Positions 28,965-36,434 of a DNA stretch of 64,000 nucleotides are shown piece by piece. The stretch's first letter is position 1. Every line of letters begins with the position of its first letter. Source of the stretch: Microlunatus parietis (GTDB lineage Bacteria; Actinomycetota; Actinomycetes; Propionibacteriales; Propionibacteriaceae); contig NZ_JACCBU010000001.1 of assembly GCF_013407955.1 (NCBI RefSeq), positions 372,001-436,000 of the forward strand, in the 5' to 3' direction. The position numbers were made by a program, and so were the translations under genes. The notes below the pieces were generated by a model. The model worked only from the letters and a program-made list of their open reading frames with translations. It made no database searches and had not been told where the DNA came from.

Positions 28965-30425
28965 CTAGGTGAGCAGGGGGCGTTGTCGAATCCTGGCGAG
29001 GATCCGGTTGTTGATCAAGGGTTTCTGATCACGATCAAGGTATTGGGGTGGGATCCACTCGGGAAGGCCGTCGGTGTTGATCCTGACCTGCCAGCCGCGG
29101 TCGAGGAAGTTGCGGTGGTGGTAGAGGCACAACAGGGTGAGGTTGCCGAGCACGGTTTCACCGCCGTGGGCCCAGGGCCTGACGTGGTGGCGTTCACACC
29201 ACGCCGGTGCCCGGTCGCAGCCCGGGAACGAGCAGCCACCGTCGCGGGCGATCAGCGCGACGGTCTGGTGCTTGGTCGCGATCCGGCGGGTCCGGCCCAG
29301 TTCGAGCGGGATCCCGTGGCTGGTGAGGGCGATCGGGTAGAGCTCGGCCTCTCCGGCGAGCCGCATGATTTCGGCGACGGAGAGGACGGTGCCGTCGTTG
29401 GCGGTGCCCTGCCCGGACCGGGCCCGCCGATAGGTCGGAGGTTCGGGGCCCTGCTCGTCGGAGGAGGCTGTACGCGTTGGGCGGGGTTGCCAGGTGCCGC
29501 GAGTGCCGGGGCGGAGCGCGGCGAGAAGGGTGTCGGCGTCGATCGTGATCATCAACGCGGCCGGCGTCCCGCCGGACCCGGGAAGGTCCTCAGTGCGCAG
29601 CATTCGCGTGAACACCTCATCGACCGCATCGTGCAGGCGCTGTTCGTGGCTGCGCAGGTCGACCGCACCCCCACCGGCGGCCGCGTCCAGCCGCGGGTGC
29701 GCGAGGGGTTCCAGGACGGCCCGGACCTTGACGGCCGTTTCTGGGGTGAGCCGGAACTCGCCGGTCATCGCCCCCGAGGGGGTGGAACGCAGCCGGAAGA
29801 AGCGGCGGTCCTGGTGGAGTTGTTCGTCGGGTTCGGTGCCGTCGGGGTCGAGTGCATCGAGGTAGCGCTGGCTCAGCCGCCGCAATTCCTGTGGCCCGAA
29901 CCGGGAGCAGTGCCCGACCAGTTCGGTCTCGACCTCGGCGACCTTCGTGGGGGCGACCTTCGCCGCCTCGAGGTGGTCCAACGTCTTGGTGACGATCACG
30001 GTCTGCTCGCCGGTGATCGCCCCGACCGCCATCGCCGCACCCACCGCGGGCCGCCACCGCGGGAGTGGCAGGCCGGTCATCGACCTACGCGGCCCGGCCG
30101 CTTCGGCCGCCCGCACTCGCCGGGCGGCTTCTTGTGGTCCGAGCAGGAAACGTCGTTCCAGCACCTTGATCATGGAGCGTTGACATTCCCGCTCGGGCAC
30201 CCCGGCATCTCGGCACGCCGCGATCAAGTCCGCATCGACGGCGAGCAGCTGGTTCCGCACCAATTCGAGCTCAGCGAGCAGCTCGATCAGCTCGATCAGC
30301 CCAGCCGGGTCGTGATGATCAAGCCCACCCTGCCGCACCGCCGCCACCAATGCAGCCACGGCCATGCGGGCACCCTGGACTGCGGCACCGACGGGCGTCG
30401 CGGTGTCCAGGGTGGTCGTCGTCAT
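28965..30425 (-). CDS. DUF222 / 13E12-repeat HNH endonuclease domain protein
   Basis: 486 residues. The N-terminal DUF222 region (LIELIELLAELELVRNQLLAVDADLIAACRD and PQEAARRVRAA) is followed by a C-terminal HNH nuclease motif: GGCSFPGCDRAPAWCERHHVRPWAHGGETVLGNLTLLCLYHH, with the zinc cysteines and His-His/Asn core intact. Homologues are abundant in actinobacteria and in M. tuberculosis belong to the LexA-regulated 13E12 repeat family. Promoter here: TTGCAT, 17 bases, TAGAAT, six bases, ATG, with a LexA-type box in the spacer. This predicts leaderless, DNA-damage-induced expression. Function in the cell unproven. Confidence 0.92.
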   Translation of the reverse strand: MTTTTLDTATPVGAAVQGARMAVAALVAAVRQGGLDHHDPAGLIELIELLAELELVRNQLLAVDADLIAACRDAGVPERECQRSMIKVLERRFLLGPQEAARRVRAAEAAGPRRSMTGLPLPRWRPAVGAAMAVGAITGEQTVIVTKTLDHLEAAKVAPTKVAEVETELVGHCSRFGPQELRRLSQRYLDALDPDGTEPDEQLHQDRRFFRLRSTPSGAMTGEFRLTPETAVKVRAVLEPLAHPRLDAAAGGGAVDLRSHEQRLHDAVDEVFTRMLRTEDLPGSGGTPAALMITIDADTLLAALRPGTRGTWQPRPTRTASSDEQGPEPPTYRRARSGQGTANDGTVLSVAEIMRLAGEAELYPIALTSHGIPLELGRTRRIATKHQTVALIARDGGCSFPGCDRAPAWCERHHVRPWAHGGETVLGNLTLLCLYHHRNFLDRGWQVRINTDGLPEWIPPQYLDRDQKPLINNRILARIRQRPLLT

Positions 30426-30431
30426 GATCAG

Positions 30432-30460
30432 ATTCTATCCGAACTGGTGTTCGAATGCAA
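30432..30460 (-). promoter_or_regulatory. Promoter of the DUF222 gene with LexA (SOS) box in the spacer
   Basis: Minus strand: -35 TTGCAT (30460-30455), 17-base spacer, -10 TAGAAT (30437-30432), six bases, ATG 30425. The spacer holds TCGAACACCAGTTCGG (30454-30439), matching the actinobacterial LexA consensus TCGAAC-N4-GTTCGA at 11 of 12 fixed positions. LexA bound there would block polymerase. Confidence 0.75.
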
Positions 30461-30468
30461 GAGATTTC

Positions 30469-30492
30469 CCTTGTATCCAAGGGAATACAAGG
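30469..30492. repeat. 8-bp inverted repeat upstream of the DUF222 promoter
   Basis: CCTTGTAT (30469-30476) and ATACAAGG (30485-30492), perfect arms with 8 bases between, 9 bases upstream of the -35 element. Could be a second operator or a remnant of mobile DNA; no evidence decides. Confidence 0.4.
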
Positions 30493-30717
30493 TTCCGGAC
30501 GGGGGGCAACGACGACTCGGCTTGGCCGACTCCCTAGGGCGTGTCGCCAAGATCATCGTCGGTAGGTGAGGATGCTGCCAGGGTTACCCTGCCCAGGAAC
30601 GTGATCGCGTATTTGTCGACGCGGGTCGGGCTGCCTCGCCATTGCTTGAGCCGGTTGAAACCGCGCTCTGAACCGCCCCGGGGTGTCCGGAGGCTTCATT
30701 AGTTGGAGGATGAAGTC

Positions 30718-31047
30718 ATGGCACGTCCGTCGAAGTATCCCCGCGAGGTGCGGGAGCGTGCGGTCCGGCTGGTCGCTGAGGCGCTGGAGCGCGGCGCTTA
30801 CCCGTCCGAGTTCGAAGCGATCCGCACGATCGCGGACCAGCTCGGGATCGGGTCGGCCGAGACCGTCAGGAAGTGGGTCCGTCGGGCCGAAGTTGATCAT
30901 GGTCAGCGGCCGGGGAAGACCAGCGAGGAAATCGCTGAGATCAAGGCGTTGAAGAAGGAGAACGCCGAGTTGCGCCGAGCGAACGAGATCCTCAAGAGCG
31001 CGTCGGCTTTCTTCGCGGCGGAGCTCGACCGCCCACCCAGGTACTGA
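30718..31047 (+). CDS. IS3-family transposase OrfA (HTH protein)
   Basis: 109 residues from ATG 30718, preceded by GGAGG. N-terminal helix-turn-helix of the IS3 OrfA (HTH_Tnp_1) type: KYPREVRERAVRLVAEAL, FEAIRTIADQLGIGSAETVRKWVRRAEVD, then a leucine-zipper-like helix EIAEIKALKKENAELRRANEILKSASAFFAAEL. Binds the IS ends. Protein sequence is identical to that of copy 2. Ends 2 bases before OrfB, which is in the -1 frame, so an OrfAB fusion by frameshifting is expected. Confidence 0.92.
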   Translation: MARPSKYPREVRERAVRLVAEALERGAYPSEFEAIRTIADQLGIGSAETVRKWVRRAEVDHGQRPGKTSEEIAEIKALKKENAELRRANEILKSASAFFAAELDRPPRY

Positions 31048-31049
31048 CC

Positions 31050-31961
31050 GTGTTCATCGACGAACACCGGGATCGGTTCGGGGTCGAGCCGATCTGTCGC
31101 GTGCTGACCGAGCACGGGATCAAGATCGCCCCGTCCACCTACTACGAGGCCCGTAACCGGCCGCCATCTCGGCGGGCGTTACGAGACACCGAGATCGTCG
31201 AGTTGATCAAGACCGCCCGGCAGCAGCGGTTCGTCGACGGGTTCGGTGCTCGGAAGCTGTGGCTGTATCTGCGCCGGCAGGGTCACGACGTGGCCCGGTG
31301 CACGGTCGAGCGCGTGATGGCACGCAATGGCTGGCAGGGCGCGCTGAGGGGCAAACAAGTCCGCACCACCACGCCGGATTCGCAGCACGCGCGATCGGCC
31401 GATCTGGTCGACCGGGACTTCACCGCGCCGGCGCCGAACCGGCTCTGGGTCGCCGATTTCACCTACGTCGCGACCTGGGCCGGCACCGTCTACGTCGCGT
31501 TCATCATCGACGTGTTCTCCCGGCTGATCGTCGGCTGGCGGGCCGCCACCACGATGACCACGAAACTCGTCCTGGACACCCTCGAACACGCGCTGTGGAC
31601 CCGCCGCCAGACCGGGATCACCGACCTGACCGGCCTGGTCCACCACACCGACGCCGGCTCCCAATACACCTCGTTCGCCTTCACCAGCAGGCTGATCGAG
31701 GCCGGCGTCGACCCCTCCGTCGGCTCGGTGGGCGATGCCTACGACAACGCCCTGGCCGAGTCCCAGATCGGTCTCTACAAGACCGAAATGATCCGACGCT
31801 GCGGGCCTTGGCGCGATGTTGATCATGTCGAGATCGAGACCTTGCACTGGGTCCACTGGTTCAACCACGAACGCACCCACGAAGCCATCGACGACCTCAC
31901 ACCCATCGAGGTCGAAACCGCGTACTACGCTGCAAGAAACCGTCTCAGCCCGACCGGGTAG
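31050..31961 (+). CDS. IS3-family transposase OrfB (DDE integrase core)
   Basis: 303 residues from GTG 31050. The N-terminal HTH_21 segment (FIDEHRDRFGVEPICRVL) is followed by an rve integrase core with catalytic Asp136 (WVADFTYV), Asp201 (HHTDAGSQY) and Glu237 (NALAESQIG), 35 residues apart as in the IS3 family. The -1 frame stays open upstream of 31050 (RPTQVLTVFIDEH), so the active enzyme is probably OrfAB made by -1 frameshifting near the end of orfA. The element looks intact and may be mobile. Confidence 0.92.
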   Translation: MFIDEHRDRFGVEPICRVLTEHGIKIAPSTYYEARNRPPSRRALRDTEIVELIKTARQQRFVDGFGARKLWLYLRRQGHDVARCTVERVMARNGWQGALRGKQVRTTTPDSQHARSADLVDRDFTAPAPNRLWVADFTYVATWAGTVYVAFIIDVFSRLIVGWRAATTMTTKLVLDTLEHALWTRRQTGITDLTGLVHHTDAGSQYTSFAFTSRLIEAGVDPSVGSVGDAYDNALAESQIGLYKTEMIRRCGPWRDVDHVEIETLHWVHWFNHERTHEAIDDLTPIEVETAYYAARNRLSPTG

Positions 31962-32247
31962 AGACACAACCCGAAGCGTCCGGAAAACCCGGGGCGATTC
32001 ACTCGACGGCGTTGCGCTGCTTGTAGCGGTGCGGTGAGAACTGCGGCGGCCGGCCACCGGCACGGCCTTTGGCTGCTCGGGTCTGGGTCTGATCGATGCG
32101 TTCGGGGTGTGTGAGATCCGACGTGTCCGTAACGCCCGGCGGGTCGAGGGGTGGGTGTAGGCCTTGTCGGCAAGCAGCTACAGCCGGACACCGCCCTGGC
32201 CGTGGCGCCCCAGCTGGGCGCGGTAGGCGCGATTTTGGAGACACTCC

Positions 32248-32451
32248 CTAGCAGTAGTCGACCTGGCTGGCCAGCTTCCCGTCGCGGAACCGCAGAACGC
32301 CGCACACCTCGAGCAGGAACTCCTCGCCCCTGGCGGGCAGCAGGTCGGGAAGGATGCCAGCGCTCGTCCCCCGGTAGGTGTAGACGAGCGCGGCGGCGTC
32401 GCCGTCGATGATCATCGTGCGCGACGTGATCGTACGGTCCGGAAAGATCAA
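32248..32451 (-). pseudogene. SnoaL/NTF2-like domain fragment downstream of aroB
   Basis: 67 codons: RTITSRTMIIDGDAAALVYTYRGTSAG...EEFLLEVCGVLRFRDGKLASQVDYC. The pattern of a beta strand ending in RFRDGK followed by an aromatic/acidic end matches the C-terminal half of SnoaL-like (NTF2-fold) proteins. The first half is missing, as the frame begins 10 bases after the aroB stop, and the TAG stop is the CTAG bordering the IS5-like element. Probably a truncated gene left by rearrangement. Confidence 0.55.
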
Positions 32452-32460
32452 AGCTCGCGG

Positions 32461-33549
32461 TCAGCTGGCGATCGCTCGGTACGCCTCTCGCAGCAGCTCC
32501 GGGTCCGGGCCGGCCAGGATCCGGGCCTTGGCCAGGGATTCCAAGATCACGAAGCGGAGCGTGCCGCCGCGGGTCTTCTTGTCCACGGCCATGGTGGCCA
32601 GCAGGTCGTCGTACGCGTCGGCGGCGTAGCTGGTCGGCAGGCCGACGGCACCGAGCACGGCGCGGTGCCGGGCCGCGGTCTTGGCGTCCAGGTAGCCGGC
32701 CCGGCAGGACAGTTCGGCGACGAACACCATGCCGATGCTGATCGCCTCGCCGTGCCGCCACCGGTAGTGCTCCCGGCGCTCGATGGCGTGGCCGAGCGTG
32801 TGCCCGTAGTTGACCAGTTCGCGACCCACCTTGTCCCCGACCGAGGTGGACTCGCGCAGATCGGCCGAGACCACCTTCGCCTTCACCTCGATGGACCGCT
32901 CGATCACCTCCCGCAGCACCGGCGAGCCGAGCTCGCGGGCGGCGGCCGGGTCGACCTCGATCCGTTCCAAGATCACCGGGTCGGCGATGAAGCCGCACTT
33001 GATCACCTCGGCGAGGCCGCTGATCACCTCGGCCCGGGGCAGGCCGGCCAGCAGGTCAAGATCACAGACCACGCCGCGCGGCTCCCAGAACGCGCCGACC
33101 AGGTTCTTTCCTTCGGCCGTGTTGATGCCGGTCTTGCCGCCGACCGCGGCGTCGACCATGCCCAGCACCGTCGTCGGTACGGTGATCAGGCCGACCCCGC
33201 GCAGCCAGGTCGCGGCGACGAAGCCGGCCAGGTCCGTGGTCGCACCGCCGCCGAGTCCGATGATCACGTCGGACCGGGTGAAGCCGGCGTTGCCGAGCAC
33301 GGACCAGCACATCGCCGCGATCTCGACGGTCTTCGAGGATTCGCCGGTCCCGACGTCGATCCGGGTCACCTCGCAGCCCGCGTCGGTGATCACCTTTCCC
33401 AGCCGTTCGGCGGCGCCGATCAGGGCCGGCGGATGCAGGACGGCCACCCGGGTCGCCCCGGTCAGCAGCGGCGGCACCCGGTCCAGCAGGCCGTGCCCGA
33501 CCAGCACCTGGTACGGCTGCTCGGCGGCCACCCCGATCTCGGTGATCAT
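32461..33549 (-). CDS. aroB: 3-dehydroquinate synthase
   Basis: Second step of the shikimate pathway; NAD- and zinc-dependent. 362 residues. GLGGGATTDLAGFVAATWLRGVG (NAD site), VPTTVLGMVDAAVGGKTGINTAEGKNLVGAFWEP, the metal-binding GLAEVIKCGFI Glu and NYGHTLGHAIE His residues, and HGEAISIGMVF are all present. AAGGA lies before ATG 33549; this ribosome binding site lies within a 17-bp tandem duplication shared with the end of aroK. Part of aroC-aroK-aroB. Confidence 0.97.
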   Translation of the reverse strand: MITEIGVAAEQPYQVLVGHGLLDRVPPLLTGATRVAVLHPPALIGAAERLGKVITDAGCEVTRIDVGTGESSKTVEIAAMCWSVLGNAGFTRSDVIIGLGGGATTDLAGFVAATWLRGVGLITVPTTVLGMVDAAVGGKTGINTAEGKNLVGAFWEPRGVVCDLDLLAGLPRAEVISGLAEVIKCGFIADPVILERIEVDPAAARELGSPVLREVIERSIEVKAKVVSADLRESTSVGDKVGRELVNYGHTLGHAIERREHYRWRHGEAISIGMVFVAELSCRAGYLDAKTAARHRAVLGAVGLPTSYAADAYDDLLATMAVDKKTRGGTLRFVILESLAKARILAGPDPELLREAYRAIAS

Positions 33550-33578
33550 GCCCGTTCCTTGATCATGACGGTTCCTTG
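33538..33578. repeat. 17-bp imperfect tandem repeat at the aroK-aroB junction
   Basis: On the minus strand TGATCAAGGAACCGTCA is followed by TGATCAAGGAACGGGCA and then TGATC. The first unit encodes the end of AroK, the second supplies the AAGGA site and the ATG of aroB. Slippage here would alter aroB translation. Confidence 0.6.
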
Positions 33579-34108
33579 ATCAACTGATCGACAACGGCGG
33601 CCGGATCGAGCTCGTCGGTGTCCAGGGCCTCGGTGGCCACCGCGGCATAGAGCGGCTGGCGTTCGGCCAGCAGTTTGACCAGGGTGCCGTGCACGTTGCC
33701 GAGCAGCAGCGGCCGGGCGGTGTTGAGGCCGACCCGCCGGGCCGCGGTGCCGGCGGTGACCCGGAGCCAGATCACCCGGTGCCCGGCCAGCGCCTCCCGA
33801 ATCCGTACCGACGTGACGGCACCGCCGCCGAGCGACAGCACGCCCTGCCGGTCCAGCAGCTCCAGCGTGACCGCGGCCTCCAGCTCCCGGAACACCGGCT
33901 CGCCGTCGTCGGCGAAGATCTCGGCGATCGGCTTGCCGGCCCGTTCCTCGATCACGGTGTCCACGTCCAGGAACGGCAGGCTGAGCCGGTCCGCCAGCAG
34001 CGCCCCGACGGTCGACTTGCCGGAACCGGGCGCGCCGATCACGACGATCGCCGGCGTCGTCGGCGCAGCGGCGGCCCCGCCCTCGGCGGTCACGGTCTCG
34101 GGCGGCAT
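33563..34108 (-). CDS. aroK: Shikimate kinase
   Basis: Phosphorylates shikimate at the 3-OH. 181 residues. P-loop VVIGAPGSGKSTVG, shikimate-binding FLDVDTVIEERAGKPIAEIF with the conserved Asp, the VLSLGGGAVTS Gly-Gly-Gly loop, and the lid Arg in RPLLLG. ATG overlaps the aroC stop by one base (TGATG). An Ala/Pro-rich N-terminus of about 18 residues precedes the fold. Confidence 0.96.
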   Translation of the reverse strand: MPPETVTAEGGAAAAPTTPAIVVIGAPGSGKSTVGALLADRLSLPFLDVDTVIEERAGKPIAEIFADDGEPVFRELEAAVTLELLDRQGVLSLGGGAVTSVRIREALAGHRVIWLRVTAGTAARRVGLNTARPLLLGNVHGTLVKLLAERQPLYAAVATEALDTDELDPAAVVDQLIKEPS

Positions 34109-35304
34109 CAGCCGCTCACCCCGAGCCCGCGGTCGGCGATCGCCTTCAGGTACGCCTCGTAGTTGCGGTGCGTCTCCCCCACCGAGTCGCCGCCGAACTT
34201 CTCCAGCGCGGCGTTCGCGACGACCAGGGCGACCATGGCCTCGGCCACCACGCCGGCCGCCGGCACCGCGCAGACGTCGGACCGCTGGTGGTGCGCGACG
34301 GCCTCCTCGCCGGTCCGGACGTCAATCGTCCGCAACGCCCGAGGCACCGTGGAGATCGGCTTCATCGCGGCCTTGACCCGGAGCACCTCGCCGGTGCTCA
34401 TCCCGCCCTCGGTGCCGCCGGCCCGGTGGCTGGCCCGGGTCGGGCCGTGCGGGCCGGGCACGATCTCGTCGTGCGCCGCGCTGCCCCGGGTCCGGGCCAG
34501 CTCGAAGCCGTCGCCGACCTCGACACCCTTGATCGCCTGGATCCCCATCAGCGCGCCGGCCAGCTGGGCGTCCAGCCGGCGGTCGCCGTGGACGTGGGAG
34601 CCGAGGCCGGGCGGCAGGCCCCAGGCCAGCACCTCGACCACACCGCCGAGCGTGTCGCCGTCGGACTGGGCGGCGTCGACCTCGGCGACCATCGCCTCGG
34701 TGGTGTCGGCGTCGAAGCAGCGGACCGGGTTCTCGTCGATCGCGGCCAGGTCGCCGATCTTGGGCAGCAGCCCGTACGGCGCCTTGACGGTGCCGAGCTC
34801 GACGACGTGGCTGAGGATCGTGATCCCGTACGCCTGCTCGAGGAAGTTCTGCGCGACCCGGCCGATCGCGACCCGGGCCGCGGTCTCGCGGGCGCTGGCC
34901 CGCTCCAGGATCGGCCGGGCCTCGTCGAAGTCGTACTTCTGCATGCCGGCCAGGTCGGCGTGCCCGGGCCGCGGCCGGGTCAGCGGCGCGTTGCGGGCCC
35001 GCCCCTCCAGCACGGCCGGGTCGACCGGATCGGCCGACATCACGTCCTCCCACTTCGGCCACTCGGTGTTGCCGACCTGGATCGCGACCGGCCCGCCCTG
35101 CGACTCGCCGTGCCGGACACCGCCGAGGATCGTCACCGCGTCCGCCTCGAACTTCATCCGGGCGCCGCGGCCATAGCCGAGCCGGCGCCGGGCCAGGGCC
35201 TGCGCGATGTCGTCAGAGGTGACCCGGACATGGGCCGGAAGTCCTTCCAGGGTGGCCACCAGAGCGGGGCCGTGAGATTCACCGGCGGTGAGCCAACGGA
35301 GCAT
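34108..35304 (-). CDS. aroC: Chorismate synthase
   Basis: Final step to chorismate; needs reduced FMN. 398 residues from ATG 35304: [45 protein letters not shown], the FMN-binding [66 protein letters not shown], and [14 protein letters not shown] signatures. The open frame extends to 35760 but the extra part is a shadow of the lipase gene. Followed with one-base overlap by aroK. aroE is 16 kb away behind an accessory island. Confidence 0.97.
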   Translation of the reverse strand: MLRWLTAGESHGPALVATLEGLPAHVRVTSDDIAQALARRRLGYGRGARMKFEADAVTILGGVRHGESQGGPVAIQVGNTEWPKWEDVMSADPVDPAVLEGRARNAPLTRPRPGHADLAGMQKYDFDEARPILERASARETAARVAIGRVAQNFLEQAYGITILSHVVELGTVKAPYGLLPKIGDLAAIDENPVRCFDADTTEAMVAEVDAAQSDGDTLGGVVEVLAWGLPPGLGSHVHGDRRLDAQLAGALMGIQAIKGVEVGDGFELARTRGSAAHDEIVPGPHGPTRASHRAGGTEGGMSTGEVLRVKAAMKPISTVPRALRTIDVRTGEEAVAHHQRSDVCAVPAAGVVAEAMVALVVANAALEKFGGDSVGETHRNYEAYLKAIADRGLGVSG

Positions 35305-35344
35305 GAACGTCAGTCTTTCACGAACGTACGAGGCCGCTCCGCGC

Positions 35345-35378
35345 TGTCCGGGCACGGCGGCGTCACCGTACCCGGACA
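35345..35378 (-). terminator. Hairpin downstream of the secreted lipase gene
   Basis: TGTCCGGG (35345-35352) and CCCGGACA (35371-35378) with an inner ACGG/CCGT stem, 12 bases beyond the lipase stop on the minus strand and upstream of aroC. No T-run follows, as is usual for GC-rich actinobacterial terminators. Confidence 0.5.
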
Positions 35379-35390
35379 CCACGTCGGCGG

Positions 35391-36293
35391 CTACCTGCTG
35401 GCGTGCAGGTAGGCAGCTTGGTAGGCCCGATCCACCGCGGACGTCTTCTTGAACCAACTGGTCCAGCCGGCGCCTCGGGTATAGATCCGCAGACAGAAGG
35501 CGCCAGCGACCTTGCGCGGGAAGTGCGAGTGCTCGAGGCGCTTCTTGTCGCCAGCGCAGCGGGCGGCGTTGTACTGGATCCGGTGGTGTGCATCCACCTC
35601 GACGCCTCCGCCCTCCGAGACCGTGTCGTCCTCGAACGAGGACATCACCGTCCAACGCGCGCCCATCTCCGCGCCGGGCAGCTTCGGGCGGCCACCGGTC
35701 CCCTTGCCGAGCACCTCGACCTGTCGGAAGAAGCTGCTGCCCGGATTCAGCTGCTGGCACTGCCGGTAGGCGATGCAGGCCTTGGCGACATGGGTGCCCT
35801 TGTGCGGAGTGGCGAGAGTGATCACGTCCTCGACGTAGAGGCGTGACGGCCAGCCCTTGGCGTTCCGCTGCACGTTCAGCAGCGCGGACCGGATCACCAG
35901 ACCGCCCATCGAGTGTCCGACCAGATCAACCTTCTTGTTCTTGCTGGTGTAGTGGTCGTAGATGTACCAGGCCAGTTTGCGACCGACCGTGTGGATCGAG
36001 GTGTCGCGGCTGCCCTTGTAATGGAACGTGCAGTGTTCGTCCCCGCGGTAGTAACCGAACGTCAGCAGCGATCCGGTCCAGCCCTTGTTCCGGAAATGCT
36101 GTTTGGCGTTGCGCCACGTGCTCTCGCAGTCGGTCTTGCCGGACGGCGCGTAGCCGTGCACGAAGATCACCGGATTGTTCTTCGTGTTGCCGCGGGGCGG
36201 CTTCCTGGCCGCCGCCTCGGCCGGCGCCGCCGTGGCCAGGCCCAGCCCGGCGATCATCGCCAGCGTGGCGAGCAGGGTCAGCACTCGTCGCAT
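35391..36293 (-). CDS. Secreted triacylglycerol lipase-like alpha/beta hydrolase
   Basis: 300 residues from ATG 36293, with AGAGGAGA upstream. A signal peptide is clear: [28 protein letters not shown] with cleavage near residue 28. The mature part has the oxyanion region [18 protein letters not shown], nucleophile elbow [25 protein letters not shown], and a late His ([13 protein letters not shown] or [10 protein letters not shown]). Four or more cysteines could form disulfides in the secreted enzyme. This is the lipase class 2 type seen in many soil actinobacteria. The very long frame to 37646 is a shadow of the histidine kinase gene. Confidence 0.88.
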   Translation of the reverse strand: MRRVLTLLATLAMIAGLGLATAAPAEAAARKPPRGNTKNNPVIFVHGYAPSGKTDCESTWRNAKQHFRNKGWTGSLLTFGYYRGDEHCTFHYKGSRDTSIHTVGRKLAWYIYDHYTSKNKKVDLVGHSMGGLVIRSALLNVQRNAKGWPSRLYVEDVITLATPHKGTHVAKACIAYRQCQQLNPGSSFFRQVEVLGKGTGGRPKLPGAEMGARWTVMSSFEDDTVSEGGGVEVDAHHRIQYNAARCAGDKKRLEHSHFPRKVAGAFCLRIYTRGAGWTSWFKKTSAVDRAYQAAYLHASR

Positions 36294-36434
36294 CGACGTC
36301 TCCTCTCGGATCCCTGAGTGGTGGCTCCGACCCGATCGGTCGAAGTACCCTGATCCTCGCGTTCTGTGGACGCCCTGTGACCCAACGAATCCGCGAAACT
36401 GAGCGGCCCGTCGTTGGCGACGCCGAGAGGAACG

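Larger units (their letters stand above)
30669..32001 (+). mobile_element. IS3-family insertion sequence, copy 1 (1333 bp)
   Basis: Terminal inverted repeats: left TGAACCGCCCCGGGGTGTCC, right (reverse strand) TGAATCGCCCCGGGTTTTCC. Target duplication CTC on both sides (30666-30668 and 32002-32004). Contains orfA and orfB. A second copy of exactly the same length lies at 45717-47049 in the opposite orientation. The right terminus has TGAATC where copy 2 has TGAACC. Inserted in the IS5-like transposase remnant. Confidence 0.93.
30534..32240 (-). pseudogene. IS5-like transposase remnant, in two pieces
   Basis: The upstream piece (32240-32002) carries LLADKAYTHPSTRRALRTRR, then after a frameshift PERIDQTQTRAAKGRAGG and YKQRNAVE. 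The downstream piece (30668-30534) carries RGFNRLKQWRGSPTRVDKYA and ends at TAG 30536-30534. Removing the IS3 element plus one CTC duplicate joins them exactly in frame as RNAVERGFNRLKQWRG, a sequence typical of the C-terminal catalytic domain of IS5-family transposases. In addition to the frameshift, the upstream piece has a TAG before LLADKAY. Dead gene. Confidence 0.85.
30534..32251 (-). mobile_element. Internally deleted IS5-like element, split by an IS3-family insertion
   Basis: Ends: GGCGTGTCGCCAAGATC inward from 30538 and GGAGTGTCTCCAAAATC inward from 32247 on the other strand (14 of 17 identical). Both ends are flanked by CTAG (30534-30537 and 32248-32251), consistent with insertion into a CTAG target. 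Without the IS3 insertion only about 380 bases remain, far less than a complete element. The first half of the transposase gene is gone, so it cannot move by itself. Confidence 0.8.
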
